34,470 nt of DNA from Streptosporangiaceae bacterium (GCA_019245115.1 JAFARZ010000338.1:1-34470); one strand, 5' to 3'. Counted from the first letter of the stretch, positions 1 to 8,005 are shown. Made by a program: numbers and translations. Notes: generated by a model not told the origin, from the sequence alone.

Positions 1-233
1 TTCTAGAAGTGGCGCCTTTCTTTCCATGAGGCTCTTTTCTTCCACGGTTCGATTGGACAAATCATGAAATGTCGGGTTTGGGGAGCGGCGGTGCGCGGGC
101 GGCGGGGGTGTGGGGATGCTCGCGAGACGGGACGGAGGCGCGGCGCGGCGGGCGCGGGGCTCTGGTAAACGAGGCATTGACAGGGGCACAGGAATGGATC
201 AAGATCAGCAAACAACGGTCACAAGGGGCCCGC
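1..233. other. Leader region upstream of the DeoR gene
   Basis: I see no convincing gene here. An open frame runs in from position 69 in phase with the DeoR gene, but its translation is low-complexity Gly/Arg/Ala without family resemblance, so I treat it as leader. A TTGACA hexamer at 177-182 could be a -35 element, but no good -10 lies at the right distance. A purine-rich AAGGGG at about 224-229 serves as the ribosome binding site of the next gene. Confidence 0.4.
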
Positions 234-1058
234 ATGCTGCCAACTCAGCGCCGCCAGGCCATCCTCGCCGAGGTGCGCCAGGCGAACGTGGTCTCGGCCG
301 AGGAGCTTGCGCAAAGATACGGCGTCTCGCTGGAGACGATCCGGCGTGACCTGCGCGGGCTGCGCGATCAGGGCCTGCTGGAACGCGTCTACGGCGGCGC
401 GCTGGCCATCCGGTCCACCGAGGGGACCTTCGCCGCCCGCAGCACGCTGCACAGCGACAGCAAGCAGGCCATCGGCGAGCTCGCGGCCAGCCTGGTCGAG
501 CCACGCGACACGATCGTCATCGACATCGGCACGACGGCACTCGAGGTGGCGAAGGCACTCCCCGCCACCTTCCGCGGCCGGGTACTCACCAACTCGGTGC
601 CCGCGGCGATGGCGCTCGCCGGCAAAGAGGACATCGAACTGCTCCTCTCCGGCGGCCACGTCCGCCGCGGCGACGCCGCGTGCTTCGGCGCGCACGCCGA
701 GGCGTTCTTCAACGAGTTCTACGCCGACAAGGCGTTTCTCGGATCCGGCGGCGTACAGGCCAGGGCCGGGCTCACCGACTACTACCCGCTCGAGGTAACG
801 ACCAGGCGCACGATCATCGCGCACAGCGCCACGTCATATGTCCTCGCCGACTGGAGCAAGCTCGGCGCCATCGCCGTGCACCGGGTCTGCCCGCTGAACC
901 AGGTCACCGCGATTATCACCGATCAGCAGGCCAGTGCCAGCGCCGTCAAGGCCATCGAAACCACCGGCTGCGCGGTCATGCGCAGCCCGGACAAATGCAG
1001 GGAAGTGATGCATCGTGGACCAGACCACGGCGGGCGGCGGCACAGGCCCGCTCGCTGA
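234..1058 (+). CDS. DeoR/GlpR-family transcriptional repressor
   Basis: A 274-aa sugar-phosphate-sensing repressor. Residues about 5-55 form the DeoR winged helix (RRQAILAEV, then SLETIRRDLRGLRDQGLLERVYGGA), and the rest is the DeoRC effector domain (DSKQAIGELAASLV, IDIGTTALEVAKAL), which normally binds a phosphorylated sugar or polyol. The ATG at 234 is chosen because AAGGGG precedes it and the helix-turn-helix starts at once; the upstream in-frame extension to 69 is not DeoR-like. The length is close to the usual ~255 aa. It overlaps the downstream permease by 44 bp, so the four-gene set is probably one transcript, and the regulator likely represses its own operon in response to the FGGY kinase product. 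The family call is firm; the effector is inferred. Confidence 0.9.
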   Translation: MLPTQRRQAILAEVRQANVVSAEELAQRYGVSLETIRRDLRGLRDQGLLERVYGGALAIRSTEGTFAARSTLHSDSKQAIGELAASLVEPRDTIVIDIGTTALEVAKALPATFRGRVLTNSVPAAMALAGKEDIELLLSGGHVRRGDAACFGAHAEAFFNEFYADKAFLGSGGVQARAGLTDYYPLEVTTRRTIIAHSATSYVLADWSKLGAIAVHRVCPLNQVTAIITDQQASASAVKAIETTGCAVMRSPDKCREVMHRGPDHGGRRHRPAR

Positions 1059-2463
1059 AGACGACGAGCTGGAGACATTCGGCTACCGCCAGCAGTTCGT
1101 CCGTTCGCTGCGCCACTTCGAGTCGTTCGCGGTGGCCTTCTCGTTCATCTCGATCACCACCGGCATTTTCACCACCTACAGCTTCGCGCTCACCACCGCG
1201 GGCCCGCGCGCGATCTGGACCTGGCTCATCGTGGTGGCCGGCCAGGCCTGCGTGGCCCTGGTCTACGGCGCGCTGTCCAACCTCGTCCCGCTGTCCGGTT
1301 ACTCCTACCAGTGGGCGTCCCGGCTGGCCAACATTCACATCGGCTGGTGGTTCGGCTGGATGTCGTTCGCCTTCTTGAGCATCGTCACGGTCTCGGTCGA
1401 CTACGGGCTGGTCCAGGTCGCCTTCCAGCCGCTGATCGGCGAGACGTACACGCCGACCAGCGCCGCGCTGGAGACGCTGGCCGTGCTGGCCCTGCAGGCC
1501 GCGCTCATCTACGCCTCCACCAGGCTCACCACCCGGGTGAACAACACCGCGGTGGCCACCGAGATCATCGGCATCGCCGGCCTGACCGTGCTGCTGCTGA
1601 TCGTGGCGGCGGTCCGGTCGATGGGCCACTGGTCGAACCTGGTTTCCACCGGCCCCGTCCCGCACACCGGCTACTTCCATTGGCTCGGCCCGTTCATGCT
1701 GGCCACGCTGCTCGGCGCGTACACCATCGTCGGCTTCGAGTCGGCCAGCAACCTGGCCGAGGAGACCCACGAGCCGCACCGGGTCATCCCGAAGGCCATG
1801 CTCCGCGCCGTGCTCATCTCAGGCGTCGTCGGGTTCGCGTTCCTGATCGTGCTGGCCTACGCGACGAACAAGGCGGCCTACGCCAGCGCCGCGCCGGTCG
1901 CATCCATCGTGCACGACGTGCTCGGCGGCGTCGTGCAGAAGATCTTCCTCGTCTTCGTGTGCATCTCGATCTACGCCTGCGGGCTCGTCATCATGGTCAC
2001 CAACGGCCGCCTGGTCTACTCGATGGCCCGCGACCGGCGGCTGCCCGGTCACCAGTTCCTCAGCCGCGTGCCGCGGGCCACCGGCGGCCCGACCTGGGCG
2101 ACGATCCTGGCCGCGGTCGTCGGAGGGATCATCACGCTGGCCTTGCGCACCCACCCCGGGGCGCTGGCCACCCTGTTCACCGCGTCCACGATCATGCCCG
2201 CCCTGCTGTACGCCGGCACCGTGTTGCTGTATCTCTTTAGCCGCGGCAAGAGGAACCACCGCCCGTTCGGGAAATTTGAAATCCCTATCGTTACAGGAGC
2301 AGTCGTCTGGCTGGCCTACGAGCTGATCGTGCTGATCGGTCCGTCCGCGTTCCGCGACGCGCAGTACTACGTGCTCGGCTCGCTCGGCGTGGGGCTGCTG
2401 TTCTATGTGGGACAGCTGATCTTCGAGCCACGGGCGATGCGGACGGAGCCAGGCCAAGATTGA
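1015..2463 (+). CDS. APC-superfamily amino acid/amine permease
   Basis: A 482-aa integral membrane transporter. It shows about twelve hydrophobic segments and typical APC features: an N-terminal FAVAFSFISITTGIFTTY helix, a GFESASNLAEETHEPHRVIPKAM loop after helix 6, and the VTNGRLVYSMARDRRLPG loop near helix 8-9. The family usually carries amino acids, amines or related cations by proton symport. The start is GTG at 1015, preceded by AGGGAAG at 999-1005, and it overlaps the end of the DeoR gene. Its stop overlaps the TTG start of the kinase gene. Linkage to a glycerol-kinase-like enzyme and a GlpA-like dehydrogenase is unusual for APC and suggests an amino-polyol or similar charged substrate; this last point is inference. 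Confidence 0.88.
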   Translation: MDQTTAGGGTGPLAEDDELETFGYRQQFVRSLRHFESFAVAFSFISITTGIFTTYSFALTTAGPRAIWTWLIVVAGQACVALVYGALSNLVPLSGYSYQWASRLANIHIGWWFGWMSFAFLSIVTVSVDYGLVQVAFQPLIGETYTPTSAALETLAVLALQAALIYASTRLTTRVNNTAVATEIIGIAGLTVLLLIVAAVRSMGHWSNLVSTGPVPHTGYFHWLGPFMLATLLGAYTIVGFESASNLAEETHEPHRVIPKAMLRAVLISGVVGFAFLIVLAYATNKAAYASAAPVASIVHDVLGGVVQKIFLVFVCISIYACGLVIMVTNGRLVYSMARDRRLPGHQFLSRVPRATGGPTWATILAAVVGGIITLALRTHPGALATLFTASTIMPALLYAGTVLLYLFSRGKRNHRPFGKFEIPIVTGAVVWLAYELIVLIGPSAFRDAQYYVLGSLGVGLLFYVGQLIFEPRAMRTEPGQD

Positions 2464-3884
2464 ACATCCTCGCCATCGATCAGGGCACCTCAGCGACGAA
2501 GGCCCTGCTCATCGGCCCCGGAAACGAGATTCTCGGCAGTGGTGAGACGCCCGTCCGCACCCGCACCGTGGGCGCGGACGGGGTCGAGACCGACCCTGAG
2601 GAGCTGTTCGCATCCGTCATCACCGCCGGCCACCAGGCGCTGGCCTCGGCCGGCGCGCCGGCGCACGCGGTCGGGCTCGCCAACCAGGGCGAGACCGTGC
2701 TCGCCTGGGACCGGTCGTCCGGGACCCCGCTGACGCCGGCGATCGTCTGGCAGGACCGCCGCTCGGCAACCGTTTGCCAGCGGCTCGCGAACCAGGCCGG
2801 CGAGCTCACGGCGATCACCGGCCTGCCGCTCGACCCCTACTTCGCCGCGCCGAAGATGACATGGCTTCGCGAGCACATGACCACCGAAGGCGTGGTCACC
2901 ACCACCGACACCTGGCTGCTGCACCGGCTCGGCGCCGGTTATATCACCGATGCCGCGACCGCGTCCCGGACGATGCTGCTCGACCTGGACGCGGCCGGGT
3001 GGTCGGAGGTGGCATGCAAGGCCTTCGGCGTCGAACCGGAGTCGCTGCCCGCGATAACCGACTGCGCGGGCTTCGCGGGCGAGACGACGGCCTTCGGCGG
3101 TGCTCCGCTGCCCATCACCGGGATCGCCGTCGACCAGCAGGCCGCGCTGCTGGCACAGCGATGCCTGGCGGCCGGAGACGCCAAGTGCACCTACGGGACC
3201 GGCGCGTTCCTGCTGGTCACCAGCGGCGACCGGCCCGCCCGCTCCGCCTCGGGCCTGTCCGCGTCGGTGGCGTGGCGGCTCGGCGGCCATCCGGTGTACT
3301 GCCTGGACGGGCAGGTGTACACGGCCGGATCGGCGGTCCGCTGGCTGTGCGACATCGGGGTGCTGGGCAGGCCGGACGAACTCGACGCGGTGGGCCGCAC
3401 CGTGCCCGGCTCGGGCGGCGTGATCTTCGTGCCCGCGCTGGCCGGGCTGGGCGCGCCGCACTGGGCGCCGGATGCGCGCGGCCTGTTCACCGGCCTGCGG
3501 CTGGGCACCGAGCGCGGCCACCTGGCCCGCGCCGTCGCCGAGGGAATCGCGGCGTCCGTCGCCGTCCTGGTCGACGCGGCCGTCGCTGACATTGGTGTGC
3601 CGCTGGCGTCGCTAAGGGTGGACGGCGGGCTCACCAGGTCCGCGCTGCTCATGCAGGCGCAGGCCGACCTGCTGCAACTGCCGGTGCACATCAGTCGTAC
3701 ACCGGACGCGACTGCGCTTGGTATAGCCGCGCTGGCGCGGCTCGGCGCCGGTGACGCGGCCTCACTGGCTGAGGCCGTGGGGCCGGCTGAGCTGGAAGCT
3801 ACTTTGGTTCCGTCGATCACCGCGGATCTGGCCAACGAACGTACGGTGGCTTTTCGTTCCGCGCTCGAGCTTTCCGTGGGGTGA
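2460..3884 (+). CDS. FGGY-family carbohydrate kinase, glycerol-kinase-like
   Basis: A 474-aa ATP-dependent sugar/polyol kinase. The N-terminal ATPase-fold signature ILAIDQGTSATKALL, the IVWQDRRS segment and ITGIAVDQQAALLAQ resemble glycerol kinase; Asp225 in VDQQAAL aligns with the catalytic base of the GlpK-type GDQQAAL motif. The C-terminal FGGY domain carries GLGAPHW and VDGGLTRSALLMQAQADLLQLPV. The proposed start is TTG at 2460, which overlaps the permease stop (TTGA) and has GGAG 11 bp upstream. The GTG start of the next gene overlaps its stop. It is likely to phosphorylate the imported polyol before oxidation by the downstream flavoprotein. Exact substrate unknown: glycerol is possible, but erythritol or xylulose-type substrates are not excluded. 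Confidence 0.88.
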   Translation: MNILAIDQGTSATKALLIGPGNEILGSGETPVRTRTVGADGVETDPEELFASVITAGHQALASAGAPAHAVGLANQGETVLAWDRSSGTPLTPAIVWQDRRSATVCQRLANQAGELTAITGLPLDPYFAAPKMTWLREHMTTEGVVTTTDTWLLHRLGAGYITDAATASRTMLLDLDAAGWSEVACKAFGVEPESLPAITDCAGFAGETTAFGGAPLPITGIAVDQQAALLAQRCLAAGDAKCTYGTGAFLLVTSGDRPARSASGLSASVAWRLGGHPVYCLDGQVYTAGSAVRWLCDIGVLGRPDELDAVGRTVPGSGGVIFVPALAGLGAPHWAPDARGLFTGLRLGTERGHLARAVAEGIAASVAVLVDAAVADIGVPLASLRVDGGLTRSALLMQAQADLLQLPVHISRTPDATALGIAALARLGAGDAASLAEAVGPAELEATLVPSITADLANERTVAFRSALELSVG

Positions 3885-6800
3885 TTACGTTTTCCGGCAA
3901 CGTCGCCGACGTAGTGATCATCGGGGCCGGGGTGGTCGGCACCGCGATCGCGCGGACACTGGCCTCGTACTCACTCGACTGCGTGCTGGTCGATGCGGCC
4001 CGCGACGTCGGCACCGGCACGTCCAAGGCCAACACGGCGATCCTGCACACGGGTTTCGACGCGAAGCTGGGGTCGCTGGAGGCGCGGCTGGTGGCCAGGG
4101 GCAGTTCTCTGCTGCGGGAGTACGCCGACGCCGCGGGCATACCGGTGGAGCGCACCGGCGCGCTGCTTGTCGCGTGGACGGCCGAGCAACTGGCCGCGCT
4201 CCCCTCGATAGCGTCGAACGCGCGGCGGAACGGCTATATGGCGGTACAGCCCATATCCGCGTCAGCCCTATATGCGCGTGAGCCACGGCTTGGCCCGGGC
4301 GCGCTCGGTGCGCTGGAGATCCCCGATGAGAGCATCATCTGCCCGTGGACTACGCCGCTCGCCTTCGCCACCGAGGCGGTGAATGCCGGGGTCCGGCTGG
4401 CGCTTGACACCCGGGTGACGGGGGTTACCGGGGTTGGGTCCGCCGGTTCCGCGCATGAGCTGACCACGTCACGGGGTGCCCTGCGGAGCCGCTGGGTGGT
4501 CAACGCGGCCGGGCTCGGCAGCGACGTGGTGGACGGCATGTTCGGCGGGGACGGGTTCGCGATCCGGCCGCGGCGGGGCGAATTGATCGTGTTCGACAAG
4601 CTCGCACGGTCGCTGCTGCGATCGATCATCCTGCCGGTGCCGACCGCGCGGACCAAAGGCGTGCTGGTCGCGCCCACCGTGTACGGGAACATACTGCTCG
4701 GACCGACCGCGTCCGACCTGACGGACCGGGAGGATGTGTCGACCACGGCCGACGGGCTTCGTTCGCTGCTGACCGCGGGCCACCGGATCCTGCCGGGGCT
4801 GGCTGGTGAGGAGGTGACCGCGACGTACGCGGGACTTCGGGCCGCGACCGAGCACCCCGACTACCAGATCTACGTGGACGCCGGATTGCGGTACGCGTGC
4901 GCGGGCGGCATCCGGTCCACCGGGCTGTCCGCGTCGCTCGGCATCGCCGAATACGTGGTTTCGGAGATGGCTTCGGCCGGGCTCGCGCTGAAGCCGCGGC
5001 CGGGTGGTGGTCCGGTGCCGGTGCCGGTTATGCCGTATATCGGCGAGGCCGGGGTCCGGCCGTACCAGGTTGCCGAGGCTCCTCAGTATGGCGAGATTGT
5101 GTGCCACTGCGAACGGGTCACCCGGGGGGAGATCGCTGACGCTCTAGTCAGCGTGGTGCCCCCTGCCGATCTGGGTGGTCTGCGCCGCCGGACGCGGGCC
5201 ATGAACGGCCGCTGTCAGGGTTTCTACTGCGCCGCCACGCTCTATAACCAGGGGGGGCGACCCCCCTTTCAGCCTCCCGCGTCTGGGGGGAGCGCTCCCC
5301 CCAGACCCCCCCGGGAGGTCGACGTCCTGGTCGTCGGTGCTGGGCCCGCCGGCCTGTCGGCCGCGGCGGAACTGCGTCGCCTCGGGGTGGGCTCGGTCCT
5401 GGTTTGCGATCGCGAGACGGAGCTGGGCGGAATTCCCCGGCACAGCATGCACACCGGGTACGGCCGCCGCGACCTGCGGCGGATCATGACGGGTCCGGCC
5501 TACGCGCGGCGGCTCGTCTCGCTGGCCGAGGCCGCTGGCGCCGAACTGCGGGCGGGGACAACGGTGACCGACCTGGATGCGGCGGCGCTGACCGCGACGA
5601 TGACCAGCGCCGCCGGGCGCGAGACGGTGCGGGCGCGGGCGGTGCTGCTCGCCACCGGCTGCCGGGAACGGCCGAGGGCAGCTCGGCTTGTCCCCGGCGA
5701 CCGCCCCGCCGGGGTGATGACCACCGGTGAGCTCCAGCAGCGGGTGTACCTGAACGGGGAACGGCTGCCCGGCCCGGCCGTCGTGGTCGGGGCCGAGCAC
5801 GTCAGCTTCTCCGCCGCGGTGACGCTCGCCCACGCCGGCGCCAGGGTCGTCGCGCTGGTCACCGAGTACCCGCACCAGCAGAGCTACGCCGCGTTCCGGT
5901 TGGGTGCGGCGGTGCGCTGGAGGATTCCGGTATGGACTTCGGCGTCGGTGCACCGGGTGACCGGTCGCGGTCGGCTCGATGGCGTGGAGATCAAGGACCT
6001 GGTTTCCGGAGCGGTGCGGTTCGTGCCGTGCCGGACGCTGGTGTTCACCGGAGACTGGATCCCCGACCATGAACTGGCCCGGGCCAGCGGCCTGGATATG
6101 GATCCCGGCACCCTGGGCCCGGCCGTCGACACCGCGCTGCGCACAGCGGCGGCGGACGTGTCCCTGGCCGGCGTGACCGGAGCCGGGGTAACGGGAGCCG
6201 GGGTGACCGGAGCCGGGGTGACCGGAGCCGGGGTCTTCGCGGCCGGGGTGACCGGAGCCGGCGTGACCGCGGCCGGGGTGTTCGCGGCCGGCAACCTGGT
6301 GCACGCCGTGGAGACCGCGGACGTCGCCGCCCTGTCCGGTCGGCACGCTGGGCGACAGATCGTTTCCGCGCTGGCCTCTCCGGACGCGGCTAACGTCGTG
6401 CTGCCCCGCGATGGCACCCCAGCCACTCCGGCCACTCGTGTCGCTCTGGTCACTAGGGCCACTCACGCCGCTGTGGCCGCGCGGTTGCCCGTGGTAGTCG
6501 AGCCGCCGTTGCGCTGGATCTCGCCGAACGCGATTGACGCTCTGGGAACCCCTCCCCCGCTGGGCCGGTTCACGTTGCGGAGCTCGGAGTTCCGTAGTCT
6601 CGTCCGGCTGGAGGTCCGCCAAGACGCCCGCCCGGAAGGCGACCTGGACGGCGGCTTGAACGGCCGCCAGGGCGGCCGCCGCCTGGCCCTATCCCGCCCG
6701 ATCCGGCTGATCCCCGGCCGCCCCGTGCACCTGCGCGCCGACTGGCTGGCGCGGGTGGACCCATCCGGCGGTCCCGTGTCCGTCCGCATCCACAACCGCT

Positions 6801-7027
6801 TAGCTAACGACATGGCTGTGACATCCATGTCGTTACGAGCAGGGCCTGGGGTAATCTACCCCTTTGCCGCCGGTCGAGCTCAGGTCTCATCGCAGCGCTA
6901 TCAGCGGCTTCGTCTCCGGATCGTTGTCCGAATTGGCCAAGATATGCCGATAAGCTCGAACTGGAGTACAAATTATGGCGGAAACCTGGTGCTTCACGGA
7001 ATTCTGGTGTACGAATACGGCGCATAA
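3881..7027 (+). CDS. GlpA-like/GlpB-like fused FAD-[2Fe-2S] dehydrogenase
   Basis: A 1048-aa multidomain flavoprotein. Residues 10-370 are a DAO/GlpA fold (GAGVVG at 15-20, the TGTSKANTAILHTGF region). Residues 400-455 are a BFD-like [2Fe-2S] domain with C408, C410, C445 and C450. From 480 a second Rossmann FAD domain (GAGPAG at 486-491) resembles the NAD(P)/FAD half seen in GlpB, HcnA and opine oxidases. The likely role is oxidation of the phosphorylated product of the kinase next door, with electrons passed through the iron-sulfur centre. GTG start overlaps the kinase stop. Oddities: a palindromic GC block codes the linker at 457-478, an Ala-Gly-Val-Thr-Gly repeat array fills 763-804 directly before the final GVFAAGN, and the last ~75 residues have atypical codons including TTA. 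The substrate is inferred. Confidence 0.85.
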   Translation: MITFSGNVADVVIIGAGVVGTAIARTLASYSLDCVLVDAARDVGTGTSKANTAILHTGFDAKLGSLEARLVARGSSLLREYADAAGIPVERTGALLVAWTAEQLAALPSIASNARRNGYMAVQPISASALYAREPRLGPGALGALEIPDESIICPWTTPLAFATEAVNAGVRLALDTRVTGVTGVGSAGSAHELTTSRGALRSRWVVNAAGLGSDVVDGMFGGDGFAIRPRRGELIVFDKLARSLLRSIILPVPTARTKGVLVAPTVYGNILLGPTASDLTDREDVSTTADGLRSLLTAGHRILPGLAGEEVTATYAGLRAATEHPDYQIYVDAGLRYACAGGIRSTGLSASLGIAEYVVSEMASAGLALKPRPGGGPVPVPVMPYIGEAGVRPYQVAEAPQYGEIVCHCERVTRGEIADALVSVVPPADLGGLRRRTRAMNGRCQGFYCAATLYNQGGRPPFQPPASGGSAPPRPPREVDVLVVGAGPAGLSAAAELRRLGVGSVLVCDRETELGGIPRHSMHTGYGRRDLRRIMTGPAYARRLVSLAEAAGAELRAGTTVTDLDAAALTATMTSAAGRETVRARAVLLATGCRERPRAARLVPGDRPAGVMTTGELQQRVYLNGERLPGPAVVVGAEHVSFSAAVTLAHAGARVVALVTEYPHQQSYAAFRLGAAVRWRIPVWTSASVHRVTGRGRLDGVEIKDLVSGAVRFVPCRTLVFTGDWIPDHELARASGLDMDPGTLGPAVDTALRTAAADVSLAGVTGAGVTGAGVTGAGVTGAGVFAAGVTGAGVTAAGVFAAGNLVHAVETADVAALSGRHAGRQIVSALASPDAANVVLPRDGTPATPATRVALVTRATHAAVAARLPVVVEPPLRWISPNAIDALGTPPPLGRFTLRSSEFRSLVRLEVRQDARPEGDLDGGLNGRQGGRRLALSRPIRLIPGRPVHLRADWLARVDPSGGPVSVRIHNRLANDMAVTSMSLRAGPGVIYPFAAGRAQVSSQRYQRLRLRIVVRIGQDMPISSNWSTNYGGNLVLHGILVYEYGA
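5251..5315. repeat. Palindromic G/C hairpin element inside the fused dehydrogenase gene
   Basis: Two consecutive hairpins lie within the coding sequence. The first is a G7-CGA-C6 stem at 5251-5266. The second is a perfect 26-bp palindrome at 5281-5306, with arms GTCTGGGGGG and CCCCCCAGAC around AGCGCT. The block stays in frame and encodes a Pro/Gly-rich linker between the [2Fe-2S] domain and the second FAD domain. It looks like an inserted mobile palindrome of the REP or MITE-like kind tolerated in a flexible linker. Confidence 0.7.
6168..6292 (+). repeat. In-frame 15-bp tandem repeat array (AGVTG pentapeptides)
   Basis: Units of GCCGGGGTGACCGGA and close variants run in tandem and encode AGVTG repeats, with two interspersed GVFAAG units, at residues 763-804. 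In relatives of this flavoprotein class a single GVFAAGN motif closes the FAD site. Here the motif is preceded by at least two partial copies of itself, which points to slippage-type expansion of the motif. The array length is a multiple of three, so the frame is kept. Confidence 0.8.
6805..6835 (+). other. Terminator-like hairpin inside the C-terminal extension
   Basis: An 11-bp perfect stem (TAACGACATGG / CCATGTCGTTA) with a 9-nt loop lies in the last part of the dehydrogenase gene. It falls where the protein leaves its flavoenzyme-like sequence and codon use becomes atypical. There is no U tract. It may be an old intergenic hairpin that is now read through. Confidence 0.45.
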
Positions 7028-7082
7028 GGTTCCGCCCAGCACCGATTTTCCGCGCTAATCGCCGAACCGCGAGCGCCGACCG

Positions 7083-7162
7083 CAGGCGGGGGCACGCGAC
7101 AGGCCGGGCACGCCGCAGGCCGGTGCACGCGACAGGCGGGGGCACGCCGCAGGTGCAGGCGC
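7083..7162. repeat. Imperfect direct repeats downstream of the dehydrogenase
   Basis: Two imperfect copies of a unit containing GGCACGCGACAGGC and GGCACGCCGCAGG lie in the 260-bp gap between the dehydrogenase and the ABM gene. The unit does not code for anything recognisable. Confidence 0.5.
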
Positions 7163-7216
7163 GTTTGCGATGCCGCACCCCCATCACCCGTCTTATCCGG
7201 GGCGTCGACAATTAAC

Positions 7217-7270
7217 GGGGGCTGTGGCCCCTTGCCCCCGTTCTAACGTGGGCAACGGGCCACAGCCCCC
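7217..7270. terminator. Bidirectional terminator hairpin
   Basis: A perfect 14-bp inverted repeat (GGGGGCTGTGGCCC at 7217-7230 and its complement at 7257-7270) is extended inward by TTGCCC/GGGCAA and CGTT/AACG. It sits between two convergent genes. It has no long U run, which is common for actinobacterial I-shaped terminators. Confidence 0.8.
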
Positions 7271-7287
7271 ACGGAAGCCTGGTCAGG

Positions 7288-7584
7288 TCAGGTGCGGACG
7301 ACCCGGTACAGAGCGGGATGCGCGCCGTAGCGGGCCATGCCAGCGGACGTCTGCTGGAAACCCGGGCTCCGTATCGCCGCTGCGAACTCCTCGGGGCTGC
7401 TCCAGCGGGCAACGTTGACGAACTGGAAGCCGGCCTCGGGCGCCAGTGCCTGGTGCAGGACCGTGTCGACGTAACCGGGCTGCGTTTCGAGGTAGTCACG
7501 AGCCTTCTCCCATTCAGCGATGAATTGCTCCGCGTCCGCCGCCGGCACCTCGAACAAATTGATCAAGACCACTGGCTCACTCAC
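7288..7584 (-). CDS. Antibiotic biosynthesis monooxygenase (ABM) domain protein
   Basis: A 98-aa single-domain protein of the dimeric alpha-beta barrel fold. It shows the typical pattern VVLINLFEVPAADAEQFIAEWEKARDYLETQPGYVDTVLHQAL followed by FVNVARWSSPEEFAAA. ABM proteins act as small cofactor-free oxygenases or as heme-handling or polyketide-modifying enzymes; many have no known role. I prefer the GTG at 7584 because GGAGGG at 7594-7599 is 9 bp upstream; the ATG at 7593 directly abuts that sequence and is too close. It converges on the dehydrogenase gene. No partner gene nearby points to a substrate. Confidence 0.8.
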   Translation of the reverse strand: MSEPVVLINLFEVPAADAEQFIAEWEKARDYLETQPGYVDTVLHQALAPEAGFQFVNVARWSSPEEFAAAIRSPGFQQTSAGMARYGAHPALYRVVRT

Positions 7585-7623
7585 TGAACGCATCCCTCCG
7601 ATCCGCCGTCCCCCGGCTCTCAT

Positions 7624-8005
7624 CCAACGAACCTAGCCCCTTCCCCGAAGACGTCATCAAGCACCCCTCAGGCGGGGCGCCGCGAGACGGCCAGCGCGCT
7701 TCGCCGCGGGCGCGCTTCGCCGCGGGCGCGCTTCGCAGAGGCGGGCGCGCTTCGTCGCGACCGACGCGCTTCGCGGAGGCGGGGGCGCTTCATCGCGGCG
7801 GGTGCGCTTCGTCGCGGGCGGCGCGGTTCGCGCAGGCGGGCGCGCTTCGCCGCGACCGACGCGCTGGCGGCAGTCGGCGCGCTTCGCGGCAGCCTGTTTC
7901 CCGATAGGAAAATGGCTTTATCCTTCTGTTCCCGAAACGCAATGATGTTGGTGTGATCGCCAATCATTCTGCGCATATAAGCCGGAATTGTTTGGAGTGT
8001 GCGCT
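7624..8005. other. Intergenic region with GC repeats, upstream of the ABC importer
   Basis: The first two thirds (about 7688-7885) are an imperfect tandem array built on GCGCGCTTCGCCGCGG, with spacers such as GAGGCGG and CGACCGAC. An open frame on the minus strand over it encodes only Arg/Ala/Pro-rich repeats and is probably not a gene. The last 120 bp are far more AT-rich and should hold the importer promoter; CATATAAG at about 7974-7981 could be a -10 element. GGAG at 7994-7997 is the ribosome binding site. Confidence 0.6.
7688..7885. repeat. Degenerate GCGCTTCG tandem array
   Basis: About nine to ten degenerate units containing CGCGCTTCG(C/T)CGCG lie in tandem, with unit lengths near 16-28 bp. 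It is not a CRISPR array, since the spacers are neither uniform nor unique. It could form many alternative short hairpins (CGCG...CGCG) ahead of the ABC importer. Confidence 0.65.

Noticed and set aside
5144..6622. A 492-codon minus-strand open frame over the fused dehydrogenase
   Set aside because: The plus strand encodes conserved FAD and [2Fe-2S] motifs; the minus translation is composed of His/Gly/Arg repeats mirroring the tandem array.
7668..7976. A 102-aa minus-strand frame over the CGCGCTTCG array
   Set aside because: Its Arg/Ala/Pro repeats follow directly from the DNA array, and no typical start context is seen.
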